Shown here: piece by piece, positions 34,801 through 46,689 of the stretch
Layout: every line of letters starts with the position of its first letter
Position numbering within the stretch: position 1 is the first letter of the stretch
DNA from: Chionomys nivalis
Lineage: Eukaryota; Chordata; Mammalia; Rodentia; Cricetidae
Reading direction: 5' to 3'
Length of the DNA stretch: 64,000 nt
Assembly: GCF_950005125.1 (NCBI RefSeq)
Contig: NC_080106.1
Span: 29,505,001 to 29,569,000, forward strand
The notes under the pieces: generated by a model
What the model was told of the DNA's origin: nothing
Seen by the model: the letters and a program-made list of their open reading frames with translations, nothing else
Database searches by the model: none
Program-made: the position numbers and the translations under genes

Positions 34801-35679
34801 TTTTTTTATTTATTTATTTTTTGTTTTTTTTGTTTTTTTTTGTTTTTTTTTATTTTTTTTATTAATTAATTTATTTAATTATTAAAGATTTCTGCCTCTT
34901 CCCTGCCACCACCTCCCATTCCCTCCCCCTCCCCCCATCAAGTCTTCCTTCCTCCTCAGCCCAAAGAGCAAGCAGGTTTCTCTGCCCTGTGGGAGGTCCA
35001 AGGACCACCCACCTCCATCCAGGTCTATTAAGGTGAGCATCCAAACTACCTGGGCTCCCACAAAGCCATTACGTGCAATAGGATCAAGAACCCATTGCTG
35101 TTGTTCTTCAGTTCTCAGTAGTCCTCATTGTCCATTATGTTCAGCTAGACCGGTTTTGTCCCATGCTTTTTCAGACCCCGGCCAGCTGGCCTTGGTGAGT
35201 TCCCGAAAGAACATCCCCATTGCCTCAGTGTGTGGGTGCACCCCTCGCAGTCCTGAGTTCCTTGCTCGTGCTCACTCTCCTTCTGTTCCTCCTTTGGATC
35301 GTGAGACTTCAGTCCAGTGCTCCAATGTTGGTCTCTGTCTCTGTCTTCTTTCATCGCCTGATGAAGGTTAATATTCAGGGGGATGCTTATATGTTTTTCT
35401 TTGGGTTCACCTTCTTATTTAGCTTCTCTAGAATCACGAATTATAGTCTCAATGTCCTTTATTTATGGCTAGAAACCAAATATGAGTGAGTACATCCCAT
35501 GTTCCTCTTTTTGGGTCTGGCTTACCTCACTCAGGATAGTGTTTTCAATTTCCGTCCATTTGTAAGCAAAATTCAAGAAGTCATTGTTTTTTACTGCTGA
35601 GTAGTACTCTAATATGTATATATTCCATACTTTCTTCATCCATTCTTCCATTGAAGGACATCTAGGTTGTTTCCAGGTT
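34801..35679 (-). mobile_element. Young 5'-truncated L1, antisense
   Basis: A long T-rich tract at 34801-34862 (antisense poly(A) and A-rich tail) is followed by the L1 3' UTR (CCCTCCCCCTCCCCCC polypyrimidine, antisense of the G-rich 3' UTR, then GGTGAGCATCCAAACTACCT and GGTGCACCCCTCGCAGTCCT) and the last about 240 bases of ORF2. Exact target duplication CTGGAAATCTT lies at 34790-34800 and 35680-35690. This is target-primed reverse transcription with 5' truncation, and the good preservation indicates recent origin. Confidence 0.95.
35469..35651 (-). pseudogene. L1 ORF2 C-terminal end in the truncated L1
   Basis: A 60-codon frame with W-N-I-Y-I-L-E-Y-Y-S-A-V-K and K-W-T-E-I-E-N-x-I-L-S-E-V-S-Q-T-Q-K-E-E-H motifs is the ORF2 C-terminal tail, ending at its natural stop. 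It has no start and no promoter because the element is truncated. Confidence 0.9.
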
Positions 35680-35690
35680 CTGGAAATCTT

Positions 35691-36310
35691 ATAGAAGAAT
35701 CAGAGAATAGCAGTCATTGTTCTCAAATTTGTCTCTTTAATTCCATTCTTTTAACATAGTCATATAACCCTACTCCTGTAGCAGTGCAGTCTTTCAGAAT
35801 GGAAGTGATGATGACTTAGTATTGAGGGAAATGTTTCTGTTTATCAGTCTGATCAAGGTAGAGTAGAGCTTGGTCCTCAAAACACAGATTCTTGCCAACT
35901 TCCCCAAGAGATCTGAGTTTATATTTCAGCGTGTCATTTACTACCTAAGACTTAAGGCAATTTCAGCGGAAAGGTGAAAAGTCAATTCTCACAGCATTCC
36001 TTATGAGACTCTTCCTAGATTCAGAACATGTACAGAACTTCTCGTTTAGTGCAGGAACTCATGGTAGTCATTCACTTCTACTTTTGAATCTTAATAATGA
36101 AGATTCCATAATGACCAGCACACTGGGAGGAAGACACAATTACTTGCAAAATTACATGCATTGCTGAAAACATGCATGTAGTCTCTAATTACAGTATAAG
36201 ATATTCATAATCTTATTAATGCCGGCCTTTTAATTACAACATGCACAGTGGTTTGATATTTACAATTCTAGTAATAAAAAGCAAATTAAGTTTTTACAAT
36301 GATTATATAT
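35691..36310. other. Unique DNA; (AT)n at 36304-36320
   Basis: Nothing recognised before a short (AT)8 run that abuts the next repeat. Confidence 0.5.
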
Positions 36311-36319
36311 ATATATATC

Positions 36320-36640
36320 AACTCGACCAGCCTTGGAATATCTCTGTGTATTTGTTGGTTGGGTTAGAATGGTTCTGGAATTGACAGTTGATGTAATACA
36401 CACAGAAGATGGCCCCACTCCAATGTAAGTGGCCTGGTTACAACAAAAGAGAGCAAAACAAGTTTGCTACTCTTGACCTCTTGCCTGCCTACTCAAGATG
36501 TAACATCTCATCTTCCCTTTCTGGGTCCTCAGAGATGTATCCCAACAATGCCTCCATTTTTCAGGTATTCTGGTTCAAAGCAAGTTTCCCTGTGTACCAG
36601 AAGCTTCCCCAGGGCAGTATTTGCACATGAGGGATGATGG
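36320..36640 (+). mobile_element. Rodent LTR-like repeat, family A, sense
   Basis: ATCAACTCGACCAGCCTTGG, ATTGACAGTTGATGTAATAC, AGATGGCCCCACTCCAATG and TAAGTGGCCTGG follow the reverse complement of the element at 15655-16085. Decayed, and the 3' half is unclear. Confidence 0.5.
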
Positions 36641-36644
36641 ACAT

Positions 36645-36995
36645 TTTAGTTATGATGTAATAAACAACAGTACCAAAACCAGGCTCAAGACAAAAGGGTT
36701 TATTTGTCTTACAGCTTATCTAAAGCAAGTTAAGGCAGGAACTCAAGGTTGAAATCTGGAGGCAGGATCCAAAGCAGAAGCTAGGGAGGAATGCAGCTTA
36801 CTGGTTGGTTTCTCATAGCTTTCTTAACCTGCTTTCTTACAGCACCCAGGACCAGGAGGCAGGGGGTGGCCCTGCCATAGTCAATGATCAATAAAGAAAA
36901 TGCCTCATAGGCTTGGAGGCATTTTCTCTGTTGAGGTTAGAGTCTCTCAAACGACTCCAGCTTGTGTCAAGTTGTCACAAATCTACCCGACACAA
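36645..36995 (-). mobile_element. Rodent LTR-like repeat, family A relative, antisense
   Basis: AAGACAAAAGGGTTTATTTG, GGAGGCAGGATCCAAAGCAG, ACAGCACCCAGGACCAGGAG, CTTGGAGGCATTTTCTCTG and CCAGCTTGTGTCAAGTTGTC match the common rodent repeat ending CTTGTGTCAAGTTGACA. It lies head to head with the previous copy. Confidence 0.65.
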
Positions 36996-37057
36996 TGGAA
37001 ATTCTTTGGCTCCATCATTAAACAAGCTGATTCATCCCCTGCCTACACACACATTAA

Positions 37058-37108
37058 AGAGAGAGGGAGGGAGGGAGAGAGAGAAAGAAAAAGAAAGAGA
37101 AAGAGAGA
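37058..37108 (+). repeat. Purine tract (GAGGGAGGGA / GAAAGA)n
   Basis: About 50 bases of A and G only. It explains the R/E/K-rich overlapping short frames around it. Confidence 0.95.
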
Positions 37109-37740
37109 ATCAGTTCTTTATTTTGATATTTGTGTGCAGTTGGTTCCAAATCTCCAACTGATGTATCAATACCGATTGGTGCTTAGATTACTTATATAAA
37201 TGTTGTAATATTATCATATAACCTACATGCCTTCTCAGAAACTTAAGTCATGTTTATATAACTGTTATTGCTATTTCCTAACACAATGAAGCAGTGGTTA
37301 GCTTATATTATATATGGAATAATTTAAAAAGTCAGTTTCTGTTAAGTATAAACACAAAATTTTAATGATGTGCTCCACCTGTATTGGCTTGTGTATAAAG
37401 AAGCACACAGATATTCTTATGTTCTACTGCTGCCGTTTCTTTGGAGATCCTTGCAACAAAATACAAATTTTCACAAACCCTAACTAGGTTGTGAGATAAA
37501 TGAATTATTGTTTCAGAAAATGTGATTTTGAAATTGCTTGTTCCTGACAATGTGTATCCAGGAATTTTTAACTCCAAGAAACATAATCAGAACATGTGAA
37601 TCTTGGACAGAACTTTGCTTTTAAAGAAGTTGAAATGATGGATGTCCTGTTGAATCAAAATAACGTGAAACCCCTGGTCTTGTGACAAATAAATTATAAA
37701 AAAATCTTTACCAGAAACATTTGAAGTATGAATGTATATA
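37109..37740. other. AT-rich unique DNA
   Basis: Nothing recognised. Confidence 0.5.
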
Positions 37741-37866
37741 GTGGCATACTCATTTAAAATAAAACATTTTATTAATTCTTTGAGAAATTCATAAAACCAT
37801 GCAATATGTTTTGATCATACTCACCCCTCATCCCAAATCTATCTTCCATTTCTACTTCTTTATACC

Positions 37867-37913
37867 TTTCTAATTTTCTCTCTCCCTCCCTCCTTCCTTC
37901 CTTCCCTCCACAC
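37867..37913. repeat. Pyrimidine (CCTT)n tract
   Basis: CTCTCTCCCTCCCTCCTTCC followed by TTCCTTCCCTCC, within the antisense repeat. In sense it is a GGAA-rich tract. Confidence 0.9.
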
Positions 37914-38428
37914 CCCTCTATGTCTATCTGTGTTTATGTGTATATGTATGGACAAAGTCCATCTTACCAAGTTCAGTTTATGCTGCTCATATACTCATGG
38001 GTGTGGGCTAGCGACTGGAGAATGGTTGCCCTATTAGGGGTCAAATTACATATTTAAAGAAAACTGAAATCCCTTTCCAGAAACCATCAACTCTCCAAAG
38101 CTCATCACCTAGGCGTGGAGACTCTTGAGTACCACTACCCCACCTATATTGCAAATGTGGCCAGATTCATCTTGTGCTGGCAACCATAGACATTGGGATT
38201 TCATGAGTACCATTGACCTACTATGTCCAGAAAACACGGTTTTACTCTAGTCTTCACAATCCCTTGCTCTTACAGTCTTTCTGCCTACTCTTTCATAGTG
38301 TCCTAGAACCTCAGATAGAGGTTGTGATATAGATTTTGCTGGAGTCCAGAGACCCTTATTCTTTGTACACTGACCAGTTGTGAATTTGTGCATTTGTGAA
38401 TTTGTGAATTTCCGCATCACAAGGAAAT

Positions 38429-38614
38429 TTTTTTTTCTTTGTCTTCTTTTTTCTTTCACTTTTTGTTTTTTATTTTGTTTTTGAAACGAGGTTTCTCTGG
38501 GTAACAGCTCTGGCTATCCTGGAACTCTATTGACCAGGATGGCCTTGAACTCATCAAGATGCACCTGTTTCTGTTTCTTGAGTGCTGGTATTAAAGGAGT
38601 GCACCACCACCATC
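38429..38614 (-). mobile_element. B1 SINE nested in the long repeat
   Basis: A pyrimidine-rich tail, then CGAGGTTTCTCTGGGTAACA, TGACCAGGATGGCCTTGAAC and GAGTGCTGGTATTAAAGGAG in antisense B1 order. Imperfect target duplication ACAAGGAAATTT (about 38417) and ACAAAGAAACTT (about 38622). The host repeat resumes at the right side. Confidence 0.85.
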
Positions 38615-39295
38615 CAGTTATACAAAGAAACTTTTCTCATAGGGTTAGAGAGTTATTTTAACCTATGGTTGCCAAGATAAAACCTTAGAAAGCAGTTTGA
38701 TACTATGTCCATTTACAAAAATAACAATAAAATGAGAACACCTATTGCTTGTGAGTTCCCAAACTGTCTGTTCTTGGCTAGACTGCTAGTAACAGGCATG
38801 CATTTCCTCCTGTAGAGCAAGCCTTACAAATCAGAAAGCAGCTGATTATGCCTATAACATTCATGCCAGTACTATACCAATGGTCAAAGCGTACTAGATA
38901 TTACTAGAGTTCACAACATTTCCAGCTGAGTAAGCCATCAGCAAATGCTATTCTCTCCCAGAAGCATACAGAATATCCAAGTACTTTGGAAGCCAGTTAT
39001 CAGGGAGATAGCTTTCTAGTCAGTACTGATTTGTTCTCTTTTTTCCATTACCTGCAACCAAAGAGTATACTGTATCCAGCAATAGAGTTTTAGACATCAA
39101 GTTCTTATGGACAAAAACAATAGCAATAGCCTATATTTGGGAAGCAATCTCTGGGATTCCCTTCCTTGAAGTGAGGTATCCCATACATGGAATGGGTTTT
39201 TTATTTAAAAACCTATGTTTCCTGAAAGATGTGCTATCCCTTAGGCAGGATAATACCAACTAAATTAATATATATTGACCAACTGAACAAGAATA

Positions 39296-41800
39296 GAAGA
39301 CCATAATATATCCCAGAGGAATCTACTTCAGGAAGTAGCTACCGTTCCTAGAGCAGGAAGAGCCTATGGTGTGGAATAATTTTTCCTTTTTTGAGGCTCA
39401 GCTTTCAGATTCATGAGTGCCGTGCTGAAGTTCCTAGAGTTGCTTAGTAGGTGTGGCAGCTTTGCTCAGCATTTGAGCTGGACCCAGTTTTTCTGGGGCT
39501 AAATACAATGCACAATTTCAATCTTGCTGAAAATATTTATTATTCATAAAGTTCTTATCTTAAAATAAGGGTTTTCTTGATCTATTCCTTTCTGAGAAGA
39601 GCAACTGTTGGAATTTGGAAGATAACCTTGCATAAAACAAACCTTAATGTCAATAACAATTTGCTTCCTAATTTAGTCCTTGAGTTCTTGGTCACACAAA
39701 GAACAATCTCTTCACTCTTTTAGGGTTTAACTAATTTTATCAATATTTTTGAATAAACTCATGGATTGATTCTCAGTAGAACAGCATAGTACCAAACCAT
39801 TACAAAGATCCTTAACCTGGAAATTTTCTCATGGTCCTGAAATTAAGATACCGTGCTGGGAGTCTTAAAGTAGATCTCAGTTCATTAGCACCTTTGTCAG
39901 TCTTTACTTTTTTTGTAAAATAGAGAGTTTGAATTTAAAACAAACAAACAAAAAAAAAAAAACCTTAGTTCAAAACCTAAAGAGAAAAAAAAATTGATCA
40001 TTATTTAATAGGTCATTTCTCCGATATTTTATTTCATATGAATATAAAAATGTAAAGTGTTTTAATGTTTAAAATACTAAAGAACAAAACAAAATTACCC
40101 TGATTTTTCTCTTTTGTTCTTTTTACTGTCTTTGTGGGGGACAATAAATGTGTGCTGTCAATGCAAAGTAAAGGAAACTTTCTGCCCAGAGAGCATTCTT
40201 TCTTCTCTGCATTTGTTCCCCAGAGCACTCTACGCTGTGGCATTGACACTTAGAGCCTTTGCATCATCCATCTGTGATGAAGGGGAATCAACTCCAAAGC
40301 AGAAGAAATCATTATGAAGCAGAGGGCTATGTTAATGAGATTTGCTTGCATTTTGCGTCTCAAATTAAACCAAGTGTGACACTGAATTCCATTATTGGAA
40401 TTACGTTTTTTTTCTTAAAATGTAGGACCATCCTCTTTCTTTGGGCAGTTTTTCTCCTAAGGGCAAATAAGGCTGTTTAATTTAATGAGAAAAGAAGACT
40501 CTGCAAAATATCAACTATATCATTGAGCCACAAAATATCATAGTATTTGTGTATGGTGTTATAGGCAAGACCTTAAAAATGGAGTGGAGAATAGGCTCTA
40601 TCATCTTCTCTATTTTTATATGATACATGAAAAACTGCCTGCTGGCTAGTCTCTGCCCTCTAGCTCTGACCTAGTTACAGGAACATTGCCTATAGGAATT
40701 CATGTGTGGACTCTCTCAAAGGACAACTCTGTGTCATTCTTCTGTGACTTACTTTTTGGTTGGGCTTTTCTATTTTTTCCGATATCTTCATTTAGTGCTT
40801 TGTGCTTTTCGACAGGAGCTGGGATGTTTCACATGAGTTACAAGACTTTCCCATTATCTTGTCTCTGTTTACATTTCCAGCTTTCTTGGTCCATCTCTTC
40901 TTCTAAAAATGTAGTGCTCTAAAAATTTTAACACGAGAGCTTCCGAATCCTGTGTTTCCTCATTGTTAGGGGCTCTGTACTCCCTACTTTTTATGTTATT
41001 CTTCATTTTCTCAATGTCAATATTTAATTATGAGTCATTGCCATCCTATATTTGTTCAAAAACTCTTCTCTGAGATTCTGCATTGTGCTTTGCATCCATC
41101 CATCTATCTATCCACTCATTCATCCACCCACCCATTTTTGGATCCATCCCATGTTGAGCATAACTTGGAGAACTTGAGAAAGTTTTGACTGTGATAAATG
41201 CATCTTTCCCCCCTAGAAATTGTACTTCTTGAAGAATTGGTTTGTTTTCTATTAAGTTTGCTTCTTTGCACCCAGACTAATGTCTATTTCAGTAGTGGCT
41301 TCATGAACCTGAGACCAGTGAGTTATCCTATCACAAGAAAGAAAAAGTCGGTTGTCCTCTGGTTCCACATTCATGAGTACGTATGTAAATATGCGTGTGG
41401 ACACACGTGAATACAAATATATATAAAATGAAGTTTTAACAATTACTGAATTTTATGTTAAATTTATGAATTTTGAAGATGTATTTAGATAGCCTTGTCC
41501 AAATTATACTATCCTTCCCTCACACACACTTTATCTCGTGTGTGTGTGTGTGTATGTGCGTTTGTATGAAAATGCACGTGTATGTAACTATGGATCATAT
41601 GTTAGCTCTAAGGTACCACCACAGTGCTACGCCTGCATATTACCCACCACACTCTACCGTAACAATAAGTGGACTAGCCTTCTGCAACTGTAATCAAGAC
41701 ACCAATTAAATGCTTTCTTTATAGGTTGCCTTGCGTGTGGTGTTTCATCACAATTGAACAGCAATGAATACAGCCAGCTTGACAAGAAGATGGAAGATTG
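39296..41800. other. Mostly unique DNA with two microsatellites
   Basis: No transposon family recognised. Contents: an A12 run near 39950, a (CATC/CATT)n tract at 41093-41134 and a short (TG)n at 41517-41536. Short frames at 40034-40480 and 40686-40922 have no recognisable domain. Confidence 0.5.
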
Positions 41801-41801
41801 G

Positions 41802-42003
41802 TGAGGAAGTCAGCAAGTAAAGAGCTTACCATGCAAAACTGATCACCTGAGTTTGATGCCAAAAACCATAGTGGATGGGAAGAAATGCCTTCCCAATGTC
41901 GTCCTCTCAATACCACATGCATACTCAGAAACACATCATTGATTTTCTCTCTCTGTCTCACTTGCCCACTAATAATCTCAATAAATGCAATTAAACAAGT
42001 AAA
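41802..42003 (+). mobile_element. B3-type SINE
   Basis: AGTAAAGAGCTTACCATGCA, CTGATCACCTGAGTTTGATG (B-box), CCTTCCCAATGTCGTCCTCT and the AATAAATGCAATTAAACAAG tail follow the B3 order in sense. Confidence 0.75.
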
Positions 42004-42069
42004 CATACAAGCAAAGCGGCCTGATGTGGGATGGGAAGAAGAAGCAGGTGAGAGTCTAATCTAGGAAGG

Positions 42070-42437
42070 ACATAAGTTTTATAAAAGAAGTAGAATGTGC
42101 ATAGGGTCTCAACCTTAGACAAGACCTAAGGGCAGTCAAGAACTGCTGAAAATCAGAGAAATAGTCTTTCCCAGGGACAAGGCCCAGATTAGCTAACTAA
42201 TATCAAGTGGTCAGCCCTGAAATTATATACATATCAGTAATATATGGACTGATAATGTTGGATTTATATATTTACAAATATATACATAACACTGTATATA
42301 TAAATACACACATCTAAAACAATAAAGAAATAGATGACATGAATTTGAGAGGGAGCAAAGGGAAGAGCTGGAAGAAGAAAAGGAATAGGAAAATGATGTA
42401 ATTATATTTTAATTTCAAAAAATAAAAAATTAAAGTT
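42070..42437 (+). mobile_element. Rodent repeat, family D, 3' end only
   Basis: AGGGACAAGGCCCAGATTAG, CAAGTGGTCAGCCCTGAAAT, an AT-rich core, GACATGAATTTGAGAGGGAG and the terminal GATGTAATTATATTTTAATT followed by poly(A) are the 3' end also present at 21566-22720. The 5' part is truncated, as expected for LINE-style insertion. Confidence 0.65.
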
Positions 42438-43910
42438 TAGAGATTGGAAAAATGTGGCTGAAATTAATTTAAGCCATGTAAATAACATGGTAGATGCTTA
42501 TTATTATTATTACTATTATTGTTCACAATAAATTTTTTTAAAGCTGGAGAATGCTTAAGCTAGGCTTATTTCAGTGAGATTCAGTGAGTGGTCCATCTTC
42601 GAGCTTATGATGTGGTTTCAAAAGTTGCCATGAGTGTGAGGTCAAGGCCTTCTCAAATCTTTCTTGTGTAGGCACAGCCCACTGAAAAAATGCAGGCTCC
42701 CTGATTGCAGGAATTTATCGGGGCTTTTTAGTTCTCTCCCATTTCACATTTATTTTCTCTTCTAATGTTAATAAGCAGTCTATCCTTTTCTTATAATGAC
42801 ATATAACATGTTAAATATCTGTGGTATTAAACAACTGTCTCCGTTTGTAACGAAGTTTTTCCCCAAGGAAAGGCTATTCACGTGCTTTAGAGACTCATGT
42901 CAGTTTAGGATCTCACTGTGAATGGAATCGTCCCAGGAAGAAGGAGACAGGTCCAACAATGGATGTTCTATGCGAATGGAGCCTGAAGGGGGGTGGGGGG
43001 GTGGGGACTGCTTTTAAAATCTTTAAAACTGTTCCCTCTTATGACTGTCAGATTGTTTATTTTCCTGTGATAACATGTTATTGGTTGTTGAAGCTACCAC
43101 TAAACAGAAAGAAGGCAATAGAAATAAGGTAAGTGATGTCACAAAGATGCTATGATTGACAAAATAGTTATTTTTCTTGAATCACTTCTCCTTCTAAATA
43201 CTGGCAACCTTTGATTAGTTTCCAGAAAAATGACCATGATAACTCTGGCAGTATTCCCTTTGCCTTTGGTTATGAACAGAGGGTTCTTGATGCTCCCAGT
43301 GCAGAACTAAGGTCAGCTGATTTAGAATATGCTCTTCTTGCTCTCTTTCTTCTTTGGTTGTTGAGTCTGCCTGGGCATAGTTATCACACAGCGATGATAC
43401 AAACAGGAGAACATAAAAGCCTTTTGAGAGCCTAGCTTGAGTCTACAGGTAACATTAGGCACTAACAACCTCACATTACTTGGCAAGAAATAATACAGAG
43501 AGGGGTGACCATTGAGGTTCCTGGTGCCAGAAATTCTCACAGTGACATAAGTATTAGACAAGTAGACGCCTGAGGTGAGGACTAGGAAAGAAGAGTGTAG
43601 CACCGGAAGTTAGCAGGGAAGAAGAGCAACTGCATAGTCATAGAGTGAGCTGACCAGGAAATAGACAGCCAAGGATGTTCTTGCAAGGTAACTTTGCTTA
43701 CAATGGGATAAAAGCCTTGTAATCTATCGATTTTAGAGTGGGCACAGCAATTTTGTTTGTGAAACCAGGAGTATGGACATTTTTCTATTGTTATAAACAT
43801 TTATAATCTTCTAATTATCTGTCATCAGGACCTGGTGATACTCTACAGGATGAAAACCACTGCAGCAAAAAAATCAATTCTAAGCCAAACCTTCCACTGT
43901 TTCTTCATTT
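42438..43910. other. Unique DNA; (TTA)n and a G-run cluster
   Basis: A (TTA)n run lies at 42499-42522 and a G-rich cluster at 42988-43006. Otherwise nothing is recognised. Confidence 0.5.
42988..43006 (+). repeat. G-quadruplex-capable tract
   Basis: GGGGGGTGGGGGGGTGGGG is a 19-base run with G6, G7 and G4 blocks separated by single T. It fits a four-G3-run quadruplex with one-base loops. Confidence 0.85.
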
Positions 43911-43914
43911 TGAA

Positions 43915-44030
43915 TGTATTGTTTCCAGGTGAACTTTATGTCCTCATCTGTAAAATGAAGATAGTTGTGCATGCTTCAAACAACTTGCTGTATTTTGAAG
44001 AGCTTTATAAAGGACTAGAGCAATATGCAA
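43915..44030 (+). mobile_element. Probable MIR SINE core
   Basis: TGTCCTCATCTGTAAAATGA followed by AGATAGTTGTGCATG and TTTGAAGAGCTTTATAAAGG matches the most conserved MIR stretch (CCTCATCTGTAAAATGGGGA). The rest is too decayed to be certain. Confidence 0.6.
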
Positions 44031-45290
44031 ATACAAAGGGCTCTTACTGTGCTGTAAACCTCAGTGTGCTCTCGTCCTGCTGGTTTTATTGGTCAATAAA
44101 TGTTGTCTTGACTATGTATAAAGAGAAATGGGGAAATAGTTTACTAAGAGCTTTTAGTAACATCACCAGCCAGTTCAGAATCTTAGTGTGCACAGATTGC
44201 TACAATATCACAAAGTGTGACGGGACTGCAGACTGGTGAAGCTGGTCTTTGTGGATGCCATGATTCTCCGGAGTATGCTGTTGATGAGCATAGAGAAAAG
44301 ATTCAGCAATTTAATTCTGTATTATTCTATAATGTGGGCAGAGTAGCCATGATTCATTATAAGCATTATTTCATTTTAATACTATAAAATACCGTTAAAG
44401 TAATTAGAATGAAAAATGACAATATTAAAACATTATTGTGTAATTACTTCTTATAAACATCATTTGTGTGTGCAATTCATAACTACTGCACATATATATA
44501 TCTTTGTACCTTGCTTTTCTTCTATTAAAACTGATGTAATCTAATAATTTTCATTCATATTATCTTTGGTAACTACTAGGCAAATATCAATGAATTATTA
44601 TCATTATAAAACTATTGCGTATGTCATATCCTTAAGTAAACATTAGCTGGTAATAGCAATAATTAATATGAATAATATTATTCATAAGAGACCTAATACA
44701 TTACAGAAGATGCTAGAAAGTGGCTAAGTCACCCTTGAACTCTTTTGTGACTTCTTTGTCAATGCTCTGGGAGCATGAAGATCGTTCTCTTTCTCCCATT
44801 AAAGTTCTTTTAGAAGTTCCCTCAAACTAATTTAACTCTTATTTTAACAGAATATTATTTTCCACAGTTAACATTTGAAGTTCATCCCCATAACTTAAAG
44901 GACATTTTGACACATAGCTCTAGGGAAATTTTGATACAGTAAAATGAACTCAAGCAGGCCGAGATTTGAATATTCCTGGTGAAGTTTCTACTAAATCTCT
45001 CCATTAGTTAGCAAAAATTTCCCAAGAGATCTCTGACCCTGTTCAGTGTTCTTCAGATAGCAGAGAACAGTGAAAACCTCCTTTCCCAAAGAAATAGAAC
45101 TGAATTATGTAGTCCCTGCAAGTTGGCTCAAATCGTCAATAATGTTTTTAAATGGTCATATGCATTTAGAAAGAGTCACATTCAATATTAAAGTTTATTT
45201 AAACGAGAACACAATATCTGATTTTACAAATATTAGTTTAAACATGGAATAATTTTTCTTACTTCCTTGCCACCACATCACTGCATATGC
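44031..45290. other. AT-rich unique DNA
   Basis: Nothing recognised. A 134-codon open frame at 43835-44239 overlaps the MIR and is therefore unlikely to be a gene. Confidence 0.5.
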
Positions 45291-45295
45291 ATTCA

Positions 45296-45331
45296 TACAC
45301 ACACACACACACAAACAAACACACACACACA
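45296..45331. repeat. (CA)n microsatellite
   Basis: CA units with two AACAA interruptions. Confidence 0.97.
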
Positions 45332-45414
45332 TACTGGTGTCCTCCAGAAGTTTTATTGTATCAAGTCTCCTCTTTTACCAGTCCATTTTGAGTCTGTATT
45401 TGTGTGGGATGGTC

Positions 45415-45632
45415 TCTTGGTCACTGTTTTATTGCTGTGAAAGACACCAAGATTACAGTAACTCTTATAAAAGATATTTAAATGGTGCTTGATTACAGTT
45501 CAGAGGTTAAGTTCATCACCATCATGATGGGGGGCATGGTGGCATGCAGGCAGATATAGTGCTGGAGAAGTAGCTGAGAGTTCTACATCTGGATTCATCG
45601 ACAGCAGGAAGAGAGAAAGTCACTGGATCTGG
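45415..45632 (-). mobile_element. MaLR-like LTR repeat, family B, interrupted
   Basis: TTTTATTGCTGTGAAAGACA, TACAGTAACTCTTATAAAAG, ATATAGTGCTGGAGAAGTAG and GAGAGTTCTACATCTGGATT parallel 30145-30360. The element stops abruptly at a T10 tract at 45641, where another insertion begins, and its remaining part is not found beyond that insertion. Confidence 0.7.
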
Positions 45633-45640
45633 CTTGACTT

Positions 45641-46680
45641 TTTTTTTTTACATATAATAAAAGGTTATTTATTTAGAGAAAACTCACAGATCACTGTCCT
45701 AGATCACAATCCTCTGCACAAACATGGAACAGGAACGGAGTCTAGCAGCCAGAAACAAGAACTGGAAGCAAGAGAGCAAGTGCAAACTTTATAGCTGCAT
45801 TTATAGTATAAGAGACCACACCAATTGTGATGGTATCTTAAAGGCTGAAGGAGTGGAAGGAGCTCTCACAGCACCTGCCACTTTTGTTTAAATAAGAGAG
45901 TGCCAAACCCAATACAAAACTATATTCATTAGGAACAGATATCAAGTACAAGATTAGAATTATAACCAGCATAAACAATATTAAGCAAGGAACATATTTT
46001 AATGTTTTAATAAACATCCTATTCTAAGGAGTCTAAGTCTTGTATTGGAAAAGGCTTGGATATATCATAAGAGGATCGTAACTATGACTATCTAATCTTC
46101 AACCCCATTGAAGGCCTGAGAAATTCAAATTATATTTGTTGCTTATGTTTACAATATTTGTAAACCTATGCAAAGTTATTTTGTCATATTGTATGCATGC
46201 ATGTTTCTACCTCTGTTGAAGACATTATATATATATTGATACAATTTTAGGATATATTTATCATATTGCATTATATAGTTCTACCTCTGATCAAGATATT
46301 TATACATTGTTTACAGTTTGAGATCATTGTCCTCCTTTACTGCACAGTGATTTAAAGATTGTTTAACATTCTGATATGAAGTCTTAATCTTGAAGTTATA
46401 CAGGTATTAAGTATTATAGGTCAAGAGTCATTCATGTTTGTTATACTTTTAGTCAGGCTAATTAATTTCATTAGATACATAGAGATTGTATCTTTGAACC
46501 ACTTCAAAGATCTGTAGAACATGGCATTTAAATAACTTAGGTAACTTCATAACATTTTCTTCATTTGTTTAGAGTCTCAATTCTAACAAATAGCTGTCTA
46601 AATAGAAGGCCTTGCACTTCCTATCATTTCCCCACCATATTCAAGTCTCCATGATATCAATGAATATGACAAATATTTTT
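45641..46680 (-). mobile_element. Unidentified retroelement-like insert, antisense
   Basis: It begins with a T tract (antisense poly(A)), then about 1 kb of AT-rich text (AAAAGGCTTGGATATATCAT, CTTCAACCCCATTGAAGGCC, GAACCACTTCAAAGATCTGT) that I associate with rodent dispersed repeats but cannot name. No coding motif is visible. The right limit is set by the T-rich tract at 46676-46685. Confidence 0.4.
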
Positions 46681-46689
46681 TTTTTAGAT

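Larger units (their letters stand above)
37745..39295 (-). mobile_element. Long rodent repeat (Lx/L1 3' region type), antisense
   Basis: From ATTTTATTAATTCTTTGAGA and TTTTGATCATACTCACCCCT through TTTATGCTGCTCATATACTC, ACCATCAACTCTCCAAAGCT and GTCCAGAAAACACGGTTTTA, then after a nested B1 through TTGATACTATGTCCATTTAC, TAACATTCATGCCAGTACTA and CAATAGCAATAGCCTATATT to about 39295. I know this order as one abundant rodent repeat about 1.4 kb long, which I believe belongs with old Lx-type L1 ends. Old, and without coding potential. Confidence 0.6.

Noticed and set aside
43835..44239. A 134-codon plus-strand open frame as a gene
   Set aside because: It overlaps a MIR-like core, has no recognisable motif, and such lengths occur by chance in 64 kb of six frames.
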